Origin: Tuberibacillus sp. Marseille-P3662
Lineage (GTDB): Bacteria; Bacillota; Bacilli; Bacillales; Sporolactobacillaceae
Length of the DNA stretch: 64,000 bases
Reading direction: 5' to 3'
Assembly (NCBI RefSeq): GCF_900178005.1
Contig: NZ_FXBS01000006.1
Coordinates: forward strand, 1,521,585 to 1,585,584
Shown piece after piece: positions 18,225 through 26,520 of the stretch. The notes under the pieces are model-generated. The model saw nothing but the letters and a program-made list of their open reading frames with translations. It was not told where the DNA came from and ran no database searches. How positions within the stretch are numbered: the first letter of the stretch is position 1; each line of letters opens with the position of its first letter. Position numbers and translations under genes: made by a program.

Positions 18225-19550
18225 TTAAAATATCGAATATAATAATACGGCTAATAGCAAAGCCGCCATCGGCAATAGCACGCTAAGGAAAAGGATCGGT
18301 TTGTACGACCGTTTATGTGTTTCACCACTGATCGCGCGGATTGTCGTCACAACATAACCGTTATGAGGCAGCGAATCCAAACCACCTGATGCAAGAGATG
18401 AGATGCGGTGCATCGCACCGGGATCCAATCCTTTCGCCAAGTAAATCGGTGCTAAAATCGGTAACGCAATCCCCAGTCCCCCGGAAGCTGAGCCGGTCAG
18501 ACCGCAAATAATCGTTACAGCAATTGCCAAACCTAGTAATGGTGGCCCAGGTATGTTCATGAGCGAGTCAACCACTGATTGGAAGGCTGACATATGCGAA
18601 GCCACACTGCCGAAACCAACGACAGCACACGTATTCGCGGCTGCAACAAGAGCATTTTGCGCCCCGGAAGCGAGGGAACCCCAATATTCTTGGACAAATT
18701 TGAAGTTAAGCCCCCAAGTCAAGAGAACACCAGCCGTTAGTGATACTAATGCAGCACTACTTGATGACAACCACTGGGCTAATAGATTTAATATGACGAT
18801 AACGGCTATTAGCGGCAAAATAGCATTAAATGCATTGGGCAATGAATGCCCCTCTTGATCGCTCGGTTCTTCATCAACGGACTCAGCCGTTGCTGCCACT
18901 TCTGCTGACGGCGGTGAAAACCCTTCCCCATTGTCAACCGCTTTTTTGACCATTCTTCCTAGCCACATGCCGCCGACGATCATGATAACAAAGGCCATTA
19001 AGAACCCGATCCATCCTCCGGCCGTTGGTTCGGTATTAAAATGCTCCGTCGGTATCAGATTTTGTATTTCAGGAGAACCCGGCGCGGTCATCGTAAAAGA
19101 AATTGACCCAAAAACTAAGGCTGCCGGAATAAACCGGTGCGGTAGATTCGCGCGGCGAAATAGGGATACCGCAATCGGATACACTGAAAATCCAACAACA
19201 AAAAGGCTAACCCCGCCGTAGGTCATAATCGCACAGGCAGCTACCACAGCAAAAACAGCCTTTTGGGGCCCCATTTTTCGACTGACCCAATTTGCGATAG
19301 AATCAGCGGCTCCTGTATCCTGCATCACCTTTCCGAAGACAGCACCTAGTAGAAAGATTAAAAACCATGAAGCAAAATAATCCGTAAAACCCGTCATATA
19401 ATAACCGGTCATGGCTTTTTCAAGATTCATACCACCTGCTATAGCAATAATCACTGAGCATATGATCGCAGCAATAATAATATTAATCCCGCGCATCGTT
19501 AAATAAATCAGTAAGGCTAAGGCAATAAATAACCCAATCAATCCCAACAT
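18225..19550 (-). CDS. GntP-family organic-acid permease
   Basis: A 441-residue integral membrane protein with about 12 hydrophobic segments, related to gluconate and hydroxybutyrate permeases (the yxjC type). Typical stretches are MTYGGVSLFVVGFSVYPIA, GLTGSASGGLGIALPI and ASGGLDSLPHNGYVVTTI. A charged cytoplasmic loop follows at ~205-225 (SPPSAEVAATAESVDEE). Nineteen bases separate it from the downstream dehydrogenase and 15 from the upstream one. The context predicts a short hydroxycarboxylate as substrate. Confidence 0.88.
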   Translation of the reverse strand: MLGLIGLFIALALLIYLTMRGINIIIAAIICSVIIAIAGGMNLEKAMTGYYMTGFTDYFASWFLIFLLGAVFGKVMQDTGAADSIANWVSRKMGPQKAVFAVVAACAIMTYGGVSLFVVGFSVYPIAVSLFRRANLPHRFIPAALVFGSISFTMTAPGSPEIQNLIPTEHFNTEPTAGGWIGFLMAFVIMIVGGMWLGRMVKKAVDNGEGFSPPSAEVAATAESVDEEPSDQEGHSLPNAFNAILPLIAVIVILNLLAQWLSSSSAALVSLTAGVLLTWGLNFKFVQEYWGSLASGAQNALVAAANTCAVVGFGSVASHMSAFQSVVDSLMNIPGPPLLGLAIAVTIICGLTGSASGGLGIALPILAPIYLAKGLDPGAMHRISSLASGGLDSLPHNGYVVTTIRAISGETHKRSYKPILFLSVLLPMAALLLAVLLYSIF

Positions 19551-19565
19551 TTCGTTATCTCTCCT

Positions 19566-20771
19566 TTACCTATTCATAACTTGGCTATTGGAGAAATCGT
19601 AGTCATAACAGATCTGATATAAGTCGACAATTTCATCTTCAGTTGGAACCCTTGGATTATTGCCCGGACTCCCACTAATGACTGCGTCTTTTGCCATTTT
19701 TGCTTGTACTTGTTGAAGTTCGTTCTCATCAATGCCATACGATTTCATATTAGGAATATCTAAATCACAACATAACTGTTTGACTCCAAGCACCACTTTA
19801 TCGGCAATCTCTCGGTTCGTGAGATCGGCCACATCGTCGAAAAGTAACTCACCAATATCCGCCAAACGATCAAGGGCTTCATCTTTGCTAAATTCAAGGA
19901 CTGCCGGCAATAACATCGCGTTGGAAACGCCGTGCGGGACATGAAACATCGCCCCAATGGGTCGGGACATGCCATGGACAAGGCATACAGAAGCATTTGA
20001 GAAGGCCATACCTGCAAGCATAGCTCCATAAGCCATATTGTCTCGTGCTTCCAAATTGTCGCCATGATGATAAGCATCACGTATATTGTCAGTGATGAGT
20101 TTGATGGCCGACATCGCTAACGTATCTGTCAACGGCTGAGCAACCCTCGAGATATAAGCTTCAATCGCATGGGTCAAAGCGTCAACGCCTGTCGCAGCGG
20201 TTACTTTCTGTGGTGACGACGCTGATAACCGCGGATCCACAATTGCTGTCTCTGGTAAAAACGCGGGCTGCTTAATCATCATTTTGACATCACTTTTAAG
20301 ATGCGTGACGACCGTGACATCAGTCGCTTCTGAACCGGTGCCCGCTGTTGTCGGAACCGCTATTAACGGAAGCGCTTTCTTGGTAGCGACGACTTTATTA
20401 TTCATGTAATCACCTATATTGCCCCCATTCGTCGCTAGAACCGCTACAGCTTTTGCGGTATCAATACAGCTCCCGCCACCGAGAGCAATGATGACATCAC
20501 AAGCTTCACTTTTTAATAGTTCAAGTGCCTCATAGACAAATTGATCCGTTGGTTCTGAATCAATATCAAGATATTTGACATGATCAAGATCCGCCTCGGT
20601 CAAAGCTGTTTCACAGGCATCAACATTACCGAGTTTTTCCATTATCCGGTCACTGATAATCAGAACCTTTTGGCCAAAAGTCGCGGCCTCATCCCCTATT
20701 TTTTTAAAGGCGTCTTTTCCATAATAAATGTTCTTAGGCATTCGCACAGTTGCAAAACTCAAGGCTGTCAT
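19566..20771 (-). CDS. Iron-containing alcohol dehydrogenase
   Basis: A group III dehydrogenase of about 400 residues: the NAD-binding GGGSCIDTAKA, TTAGTGSEAT, and the metal ligands in DALTHAIEAY and HGMSRPIGAMFHVPHG. Related enzymes oxidise 4-hydroxybutyrate, 1,3-propanediol or lactaldehyde. The frame is open to 20807, but that start would overlap the sigma-54 promoter. ATG 20771 is listed, although the GGGAGG motif (20773-20778) is only one base away; a TTG start at 20762 would have better spacing. It is the first gene of the operon with the permease and the MmsA-type dehydrogenase. Confidence 0.87.
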   Translation of the reverse strand: MTALSFATVRMPKNIYYGKDAFKKIGDEAATFGQKVLIISDRIMEKLGNVDACETALTEADLDHVKYLDIDSEPTDQFVYEALELLKSEACDVIIALGGGSCIDTAKAVAVLATNGGNIGDYMNNKVVATKKALPLIAVPTTAGTGSEATDVTVVTHLKSDVKMMIKQPAFLPETAIVDPRLSASSPQKVTAATGVDALTHAIEAYISRVAQPLTDTLAMSAIKLITDNIRDAYHHGDNLEARDNMAYGAMLAGMAFSNASVCLVHGMSRPIGAMFHVPHGVSNAMLLPAVLEFSKDEALDRLADIGELLFDDVADLTNREIADKVVLGVKQLCCDLDIPNMKSYGIDENELQQVQAKMAKDAVISGSPGNNPRVPTEDEIVDLYQICYDYDFSNSQVMNR

Positions 20772-20802
20772 ACCTCCCTTTACATGTATTCGCTTTCTTA
20801 TA

Positions 20803-20818
20803 TGCAATAATCATGCCA
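20803..20818 (-). promoter_or_regulatory. Sigma-54 (-24/-12) promoter
   Basis: On the minus strand, TGGCAT-N5-TTGCA with GG and GC separated by exactly 10 bases. It is about 35 bases upstream of the iron dehydrogenase start, so it should drive the three-gene operon under the adjacent activator. Confidence 0.9.
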
Positions 20819-20862
20819 AGAATACTTTCCTTTAAAAATCTGATATTCCGGCTCCTAACGAC

Positions 20863-20896
20863 AACAACAGTGTAGATATTTATCTACACTGTTGTT
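20863..20896. promoter_or_regulatory. 16-bp perfect palindrome, candidate activator site
   Basis: AACAACAGTGTAGATA, two bases, then its exact reverse complement. The centre is about 62 bases upstream of the -24 element of the sigma-54 promoter, a typical enhancer position for the activator gene ending at 20910. It could also act as a hairpin at the activator's 3' end, but there is no U run. Confidence 0.65.
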
Positions 20897-20909
20897 TGGG
20901 TGTTGAATT

Positions 20910-22703
20910 TTATGAACATTCAACCTGTAATCGTTTTAATTTTTGATAAAGCGTTGATCGATGGATCCCTAATAGCTCCGCTGCCTTGGTTTTATTACCA
21001 TTGGCCTGTGTGAGGACGCTCCTTATAGCCTCCCTTTCTTGTTCCTGTTGTTGTGATTTTAACGACTGTCCGGTCGTGATCACCGTTTGCTTCTGCTTAG
21101 ACGGACTACCCACAATATTTTTCGGTAGGTTGTTCACACCAATCGTTGTATTTTCAACTAGCGTTACAAGCTGTTCAGCCATATTCACGACTTCCCGTAT
21201 ATTGCCTGGCCAATCATATTGCACCAGAGCCTCCATAGCATTCCGGGTAAACGTTTTTGCGGAAAAGTCATAAATCTCGCAAAAACGTTGAAGATGGTGG
21301 GATAGGAGCATTGGAATATCATCTTTGCGTTCCTTAAGAGACGGCACCATTAGCCGGATGATATTAAGTCGGTAATAGAGATCCTCCCTAAAGTCACCAC
21401 TGTCAACCATGGCTTCAAGGTGATGGTTGGTCGCCGCAACAACTCTGACGTGTACAGGAATTTTACGGCTTCCTCCGACTCGTTCAACCTCTTTCTCCTG
21501 CAAGACCCTAAGGATTTTGGCTTGCATAGATAACGACATATCACCAATTTCATCAAGAAAAATCGTTCCTTTATCCGCCGACTCAAATTTTCCTGGCTTT
21601 CCTCCTCGTTTCGCCCCCGTAAACGCCCCTTCTTCATAACCGAACAGTTCTGCTTCCAGTAAATGCTCAGGAATCGCAGCACAATTTAAACTGATGAATT
21701 GCCCATCTGACCATGGGCTAAGATGGTGAATCGCTCTAGCAAACAACTCTTTGCCTGTTCCACTGTCGCCGGTGATTAAAACCGTTGCCATGGTCCTTGC
21801 TGCTCTTCTAGCCATGCTTTTACAGTTGGCTAATTCATGACTTTCTCCAATAATTGATTCAAATGTGACCGGTTTCTGCTTTTGCACATGCCTCTCTAGT
21901 GGGGGCTGTTTTTTAACATGCTTCCGGTTAGCTTCATTCGCCCTTTCAATAATTTGATAGAGTTCGGAAACACCTTCAAAGATGAGCATGCCAATACACC
22001 CGCTAATCCTGCCATTCCGCCAAATCGGTATGCGATGCACAACCATTTTTTGTCCTTGAATTTCCTGAATATACCCTCGCTCTGGAATGCCGGTTTCAAG
22101 CGCAATATGCATACGAGTATTTTCAATGACATCCGTGACATGTTTGCCGATCACATCAACATCCCCAACCCCCAAAAAGTTTTTATACGCCTTATTCATT
22201 GTTTGAATATAGCCATTCTCATCGGAGACTGACACACCTTCATAAGCACTTTCTAGAATAGCATTAAGCGTTTCCGTATCATGGGTTTTCGATTGAATGA
22301 AACTGGAATAGGCCTGCAGGATCGTTTGTCTTGATAATTGTCCAACTAATTGGTTGTTAGTAATCACGGGGATAATAGTGTGGGTTGAGTGAGCAAGACT
22401 CAACATAGCGTCATCCGGGAACACTGATTGGACGGTTTCCAACATATCTATCTGAATCGTTTCATTAATTGGCCAGCCATATAAAAATAGATCAAACAAA
22501 CGCCATGTTGTTAAAACACCAAGAACACAACGTTTCTCATCGGTTACGATAACTTCTGAACACTGTTGCTCCCTCATGAATTGAATGGCCTCGTAGATAT
22601 CAATGCCAATTTTAAGATCAAGGGGTGGCGTCATCCAATATTTAACTTGATTACGAGCCGATGTATGGTTTAATTCTATGGGTTGATGCAGTTCCATAGC
22701 CAT
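20910..22703 (-). CDS. Sigma-54-dependent activator with CBS pair and PAS domain
   Basis: A 597-residue enhancer-binding protein. Residues ~22-135 are a CBS-domain pair (YWMTPPLDLKIG, later VFPDDAMLSLAHSTHTIIPV), which usually senses adenine nucleotides. Residues ~146-255 are a PAS domain; AAA+ follows with GDSGTGKE, EEGAFTGAKRGG and FLDEIGD; a Fis-type helix-turn-helix ends the protein (NKTKAAELLGIHRSTLYQKL). The start at 22703 is supported by TAGGAGAG at 22713-22720; a longer frame to 22748 lacks a site. The neighbouring sigma-54 promoter and palindrome indicate that it controls the iron dehydrogenase/GntP/MmsA operon. Confidence 0.92.
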   Translation of the reverse strand: MAMELHQPIELNHTSARNQVKYWMTPPLDLKIGIDIYEAIQFMREQQCSEVIVTDEKRCVLGVLTTWRLFDLFLYGWPINETIQIDMLETVQSVFPDDAMLSLAHSTHTIIPVITNNQLVGQLSRQTILQAYSSFIQSKTHDTETLNAILESAYEGVSVSDENGYIQTMNKAYKNFLGVGDVDVIGKHVTDVIENTRMHIALETGIPERGYIQEIQGQKMVVHRIPIWRNGRISGCIGMLIFEGVSELYQIIERANEANRKHVKKQPPLERHVQKQKPVTFESIIGESHELANCKSMARRAARTMATVLITGDSGTGKELFARAIHHLSPWSDGQFISLNCAAIPEHLLEAELFGYEEGAFTGAKRGGKPGKFESADKGTIFLDEIGDMSLSMQAKILRVLQEKEVERVGGSRKIPVHVRVVAATNHHLEAMVDSGDFREDLYYRLNIIRLMVPSLKERKDDIPMLLSHHLQRFCEIYDFSAKTFTRNAMEALVQYDWPGNIREVVNMAEQLVTLVENTTIGVNNLPKNIVGSPSKQKQTVITTGQSLKSQQQEQEREAIRSVLTQANGNKTKAAELLGIHRSTLYQKLKRLQVECS

Positions 22704-22764
22704 AAGAGCGCTCTCTCCTATCATTGATTTTAGGCTACCAATAGTCATATAATATATTGTATCA

Positions 22765-22778
22765 AGAAAGCGCTAACA
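22765..22778. promoter_or_regulatory. Candidate cre (CcpA) site
   Basis: AGAAAGCGCTAACA matches the Bacillus catabolite-responsive consensus at 13 of 14 positions as I align it (first base A instead of T). It lies between the divergent activator gene and the 3-hydroxybutyrate dehydrogenase, so glucose repression of one or both is likely. Confidence 0.6.
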
Positions 22779-22828
22779 AATCTATCTAACAAAAGAACCT
22801 ATCAAGCTATTTAAAAGGAGAATCATTT

Positions 22829-23602
22829 ATGCAAGAACAAGTTGTCATGATCACGGGCGCTGCCCGGGGTATCGGTTATGAAATCGCCAGAGCGTTCGGT
22901 GAAGAAGGTGCAACCGTTATTTTAACGGACATTGATGAAAAAGGTTTAGCTGATGCTTCTGCTCAATTAACACAAGAAGGAATAGATAGTCACAGCCAGA
23001 TATGTGACGTGACCAGCGAAGATCATATTAAAAGAACGCTGAATCATATCTTAGACAACCATGGCCGTATTGATGTATTGATTAATAATGCGGGCTTACA
23101 ACATGTAGCATCGATCGAGGAATTCCCCACAGAAAAATTTGAGCAGCTTGTTCAACTCATGCTTGTCGCACCTTTTATGACGACAAAACATGTCTTCCCA
23201 ATCATGAAACACCAACAGTTCGGACGGATCATCAACATGGCTTCCATTAACGGCGTCATTGGCTTTTCAGGAAAAGCAGCCTATAATAGCGCAAAACATG
23301 GAGTGATCGGTTTAACAAAAGTCGCCGCGCTTGAAGGCGCTGAACATGGGATTACTGTCAATGCGCTCTGTCCGGGTTATGTGGATACCGCACTGGTCCG
23401 TAATCAAATGAACGACTTAGCCAAGAATCGAAATGTTCCATTGGACGAAGTGTTAAAGGAAGTTATTTATCCCCTCGTCCCGCAAAAACGCCTGCTCGCT
23501 GTCAAAGAAGTCGCTGACTACGCTATGTTTTTGGCGAGCGACAAAGCGAAAGCCATAACGGGGCAAGCAACAGTGATTGATGGCGGCTACACCGCCCAAT
23601 GA
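22829..23602 (+). CDS. bdhA: 3-hydroxybutyrate dehydrogenase (YxjF-like SDR)
   Basis: A 257-residue short-chain dehydrogenase that would interconvert 3-hydroxybutyrate and acetoacetate with NAD. Visible are the cofactor motif TGAARGIG, NNAG (residues ~89-92), the catalytic YNSAK and the C-terminal QATVIDGGYTAQ; the sequence reads like the Bacillus YxjF/bacterial BdhA group. RBS AAAAGGAG precedes ATG 22829. It is divergent from the sigma-54 activator and next to a GntP permease operon, as in the B. subtilis yxjC-scoAB-yxjF locus, but no scoAB is present here. Confidence 0.82.
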   Translation: MQEQVVMITGAARGIGYEIARAFGEEGATVILTDIDEKGLADASAQLTQEGIDSHSQICDVTSEDHIKRTLNHILDNHGRIDVLINNAGLQHVASIEEFPTEKFEQLVQLMLVAPFMTTKHVFPIMKHQQFGRIINMASINGVIGFSGKAAYNSAKHGVIGLTKVAALEGAEHGITVNALCPGYVDTALVRNQMNDLAKNRNVPLDEVLKEVIYPLVPQKRLLAVKEVADYAMFLASDKAKAITGQATVIDGGYTAQ

Positions 23603-23606
23603 TAAA

Positions 23607-23817
23607 GAGGCCGGGAAAATCTAAAACAGGATACTCAGGAAGCCGAACCATAAGATATGAAAGCAAGTTCTAAGCGTCGTTAAAATACTTAGACGCCCGC
23701 GGCAAGCGAAGGATTTTGACGTAGCGATGACAGGAATGACGATTAAAAAAAATCATCCGAACGGATTCATCAACAAGTTCGGATGATTCTGTGACTCATA
23801 TACTTCTGTCCCAATCT
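23607..23817. repeat. Dispersed ~200-bp intergenic repeat, copy 2
   Basis: Second copy of the element at 16534-16728. Shared blocks include AAAACAGGATACTCA, ATAAGATATGAAAGCAAG, GCGATGACAGGAAT, the hairpin ATCATCCGAAC/GTTCGGATGAT and GTGACTCATATACTT. It carries an additional CAAGCGAAGGATTTTGACG block missing from copy 1. It sits at the converging 3' ends of the dehydrogenase (23602) and ketosynthase (23834) genes and could also serve as a terminator. Confidence 0.85.
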
Positions 23818-23833
23818 CTTATTATTTAAAGTC

Positions 23834-25096
23834 TTAACGGTTAACCTGTTGCCATATTAAGACACCATTTTGCCCGCCAAAACCAAAGGAATTGCTAAGC
23901 ACACTTGAAATATTTCCAGGGCGGCTATGGTTAGGAACAATATCTGGCGGTGCTGTGTCATCCTTGTCCGTACAATTCAATGTCGGCGGTAAAGTCTGCG
24001 TCTCCAAAGCTTTGATACTTGCAATACTCTCGATGGCGCCTGCAGCACCTAGCAGATGACCGATCGCCCCTTTGATGGAACTCACAGGGATCTGCTCTAG
24101 CTGTTGACCGAAGACATCGCTTAATGTAGCAGATTCAGCCTGATCACCAGCAAACGTAGCAGTGGCATGTGCGTTGATATAATCAATCGCTTCTGCATCG
24201 ATTTCAGCCCGGTTAAGCGCCTCTTGGATAGCATTTTTGGCTCCAAATCCCTTAGGATCAGGTGCCGTTTCATGATAAGCATCATTTGAAGCGCCATAAC
24301 CAGTCAGTTCTGCATAGATTGTGGCATTTCTCGCTTGAGCATGTTCAAGCGTTTCAAGAACGAGCATCGCAGCTCCTTCTCCCATCACCATTCCTTGACG
24401 TTCCCTGTCAAAAGGACGCGACCATTCACTGTCATTTTCAGGACCAGTAGTGGCAATGGCTTGTGAAGCACGCAGTCCCGCTAAAATGGAAGGACTAAAC
24501 AAACACTCTGCCCCCCCTGCTAGCACCATATCTGCTTTCCCTAATCGCAGCCAATCACTACCCTCTCCAATCGCATTCGCTGAAGAAGCACAGGCTGTCG
24601 AATAGGTCATAACAGGACCCGTCATTTCATATTGTCTGGCAATTTCTGCTCCGGCAGCATTCGGCATCGACTTAGGCACGAGGCGCGGGCTGACCCGGGT
24701 GGAACTCCCAGTAGCCAAACGTCCGGCACCCTGTTCCAATGTTTGTACCCCGCCATAAGCACATCCAATCGAAATTCCCATACGATGGCGACTATAAGCA
24801 TCATGTAACGCTTCTTTATCAGACCAACCAGCATCTCTTAAAGCTTCTTGAGCAGCAACTAATCCCAATTGTGAAAAACGATCCGTTCTTTGAATCGATT
24901 TTCTTTCAAGATAGTCTTTGGGATCAAAGCCGGAAAATCGGGCTATAACGGGAGCCCATTGCCGCAAATAGTCATCCTCCGTTTGGCTTACGGCAGAACG
25001 TGAGGCGATCAATTCATCCCAAAATAAAGACACACCAGCACCAAATGGTGTCATTGCACCAAGTCCTGTTACAACAATGCGTTGATTATTAGACAT
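23834..25096 (-). CDS. Beta-ketoacyl-ACP synthase (FabF-like)
   Basis: A 420-residue condensing enzyme with an intact Cys-His-His set: Cys169 in YSTACASSAN, His310 in NAHATATFAGD and Lys342/His347 in KGAIGHLLGAAGA, plus the terminal NSFGFGGQNGVL. The second motif (HATAT) differs slightly from the housekeeping FabF HATST. It is divergent from the FabL-type reductase/ACP/ligase genes and appears to be a cluster-specific ketosynthase that extends the acyl group they produce. The primary-metabolism fabF is expected elsewhere. Confidence 0.88.
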   Translation of the reverse strand: MSNNQRIVVTGLGAMTPFGAGVSLFWDELIASRSAVSQTEDDYLRQWAPVIARFSGFDPKDYLERKSIQRTDRFSQLGLVAAQEALRDAGWSDKEALHDAYSRHRMGISIGCAYGGVQTLEQGAGRLATGSSTRVSPRLVPKSMPNAAGAEIARQYEMTGPVMTYSTACASSANAIGEGSDWLRLGKADMVLAGGAECLFSPSILAGLRASQAIATTGPENDSEWSRPFDRERQGMVMGEGAAMLVLETLEHAQARNATIYAELTGYGASNDAYHETAPDPKGFGAKNAIQEALNRAEIDAEAIDYINAHATATFAGDQAESATLSDVFGQQLEQIPVSSIKGAIGHLLGAAGAIESIASIKALETQTLPPTLNCTDKDDTAPPDIVPNHSRPGNISSVLSNSFGFGGQNGVLIWQQVNR

Positions 25097-25333
25097 CCTG
25101 AATCCATCCCTTCTAATCTAAACAAACCTAAGGCTACCAGTGCACATAAGTTGAGTTTTAAAAAAATAGAGTGATAAAATAAATATTGTATAAGGCGTCA
25201 TTCACAATATTTTAACATATTAATGTCTCAATACGGTATTATCAATGCTTATAGATGATTAAGGTCATTGTGAAGGACGTATCCTTTTTTGGGGATTTGA
25301 CATCACTATATCCAACCTTGAAAGGAGGCGAAA
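25097..25333. promoter_or_regulatory. Divergent control region with inverted repeats
   Basis: Between the divergent ketosynthase and FabL-like genes. It holds a perfect 9-bp inverted repeat AAATATTGT (25181-25189) / ACAATATTT (25204-25212), and an inverted 14-base match (about 12 of 14) between the right arm (GTCATTCACAAT) and ATTGTGAAGGAC near 25267-25278. The arrangement suggests a regulator with several sites. I find no clear -10/-35 pair by eye. Confidence 0.45.
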
Positions 25334-26110
25334 ATGCTGGAATTATCTTCAATCAGACCATATAAAGACAAAGTTGTCTTCATTACTGGCGGTTCACGAG
25401 GGATCGGCCGTCGACTTGCTTTACGATTTGCTGAAGCAGGCGCAAATATCGTCATTAACTACTTCCGAAATGGCGAGGCTGCTCGAGAAGTTGCTGCAGA
25501 AATAGAAGCCTTAGGGCGACAAGCACTGACCGTCCGTGCCAATCTAGCTCAAGAAGAAAAAATCGTTGATATGTTTGAGGAAATAAATGCTAAGTTCGGG
25601 CGACTTGACGTTTTCATACATAATGCTGCCTCAGGCCGCAATCGTCAAGCCACAGAACTCGATATCAAAGGCTGGGACTGGACCGTTAACGTCAATACGC
25701 GGGCTTTTCTAATTGGTGCTCAACAAGCTGCCAAATTAATGCCTGAAAGTGGCGGAGCTATGCTTGCCCTTTCATCATTCGGTGCGGATCATGTTTTCCC
25801 CTATTATACTGCTGTCGGCGCGAGTAAAGCCTCGTTAGAATCATTGGTAAGATACTTCGCTCTTGAACTTGCTCCGCAGCACATTAATGTGAATGCGATA
25901 TCTGCCGGGGCAGTACAAACAGATGCCTTGAATCACTTTCCTGAGATGGATGATACAATGGCCGCTATTGAGGAGAAAATGCCATATGACCGTATGGTTG
26001 TCCCTGATGACATTGCCAATACAGCCTTATTCCTGTGTTCGAAGGAAGCCGAGATGATTCGCGGACAAACCATCCGCTTAGATGGTGGTTTAACGCTAAA
26101 ACTACCATGA
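25334..26110 (+). CDS. FabL-type enoyl-[acyl-carrier-protein] reductase (SDR)
   Basis: A 258-residue SDR that reads closely like Bacillus FabL: TGGSRGIG, VFIHNAASG, KGWDWTVNVN, and TDALNHFPEMDD. The catalytic pair is Tyr158-x6-Lys165 (YTAVGASK), the spacing of enoyl reductases rather than of ketoreductases (Y-x3-K). NADPH is the likely donor. The ChcA enoyl reductase of cyclohexanecarboxyl-CoA pathways is a comparable SDR-type enzyme. RBS AAAGGAGGCG precedes ATG 25334. It leads the plus-strand ACP/ligase gene set. Confidence 0.85.
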   Translation: MLELSSIRPYKDKVVFITGGSRGIGRRLALRFAEAGANIVINYFRNGEAAREVAAEIEALGRQALTVRANLAQEEKIVDMFEEINAKFGRLDVFIHNAASGRNRQATELDIKGWDWTVNVNTRAFLIGAQQAAKLMPESGGAMLALSSFGADHVFPYYTAVGASKASLESLVRYFALELAPQHINVNAISAGAVQTDALNHFPEMDDTMAAIEEKMPYDRMVVPDDIANTALFLCSKEAEMIRGQTIRLDGGLTLKLP

Positions 26111-26245
26111 TTAATAGCATCAATGAACTTTATACAGCTTAGACACCATTTGCCTTCTTATCGGTTAATGGTGTATTTAAATGGTAAGAAATAATCTTAT
26201 AAGATTTAATATCAAATTTTAATTGAATAATTGGAGATGACAAAA

Positions 26246-26500
26246 ATGGCTGAGACCTTAACGAAAGAAGAAATAACGGAAAAAGTACGGCATGTTGTGA
26301 GTCGTGAATTACAAGTAGATATATCTGATATCCAGACGGAGAGTCTCTTTGTTGATGATCTAGGTGCGGACTCTCTTGATTTGACAGAACTAGCTGTTGC
26401 TTTTGAAGATGAATTTGGCCTTGAAATTCCCGAATCCGATTTTGGACAACTTTCAAAGGTATCCGGCGTCGTTGATTATATCGCTGGCCGACTTGCTTAA
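26246..26500 (+). CDS. Acyl carrier protein
   Basis: An 84-residue acidic four-helix carrier with the phosphopantetheine site Ser43 in DDLGADSLDLTEL. The start at MAETLTK follows GGAG with suitable spacing. It differs from a housekeeping AcpP mainly in its C-terminus (FGQLSKVSGVVDYI) and its location between a FabL-like reductase and an acid-activating ligase, so it is probably dedicated to this pathway. It needs a phosphopantetheinyl transferase encoded elsewhere. Confidence 0.93.
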   Translation: MAETLTKEEITEKVRHVVSRELQVDISDIQTESLFVDDLGADSLDLTELAVAFEDEFGLEIPESDFGQLSKVSGVVDYIAGRLA

Positions 26501-26520
26501 TTAAAGAAAGGTGGAAAATA

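Noticed and set aside
26139-26456. Minus-strand frame of 105 codons opposite the acyl carrier protein
   Set aside because: The ACP on the other strand is unmistakable; this frame has no start context.
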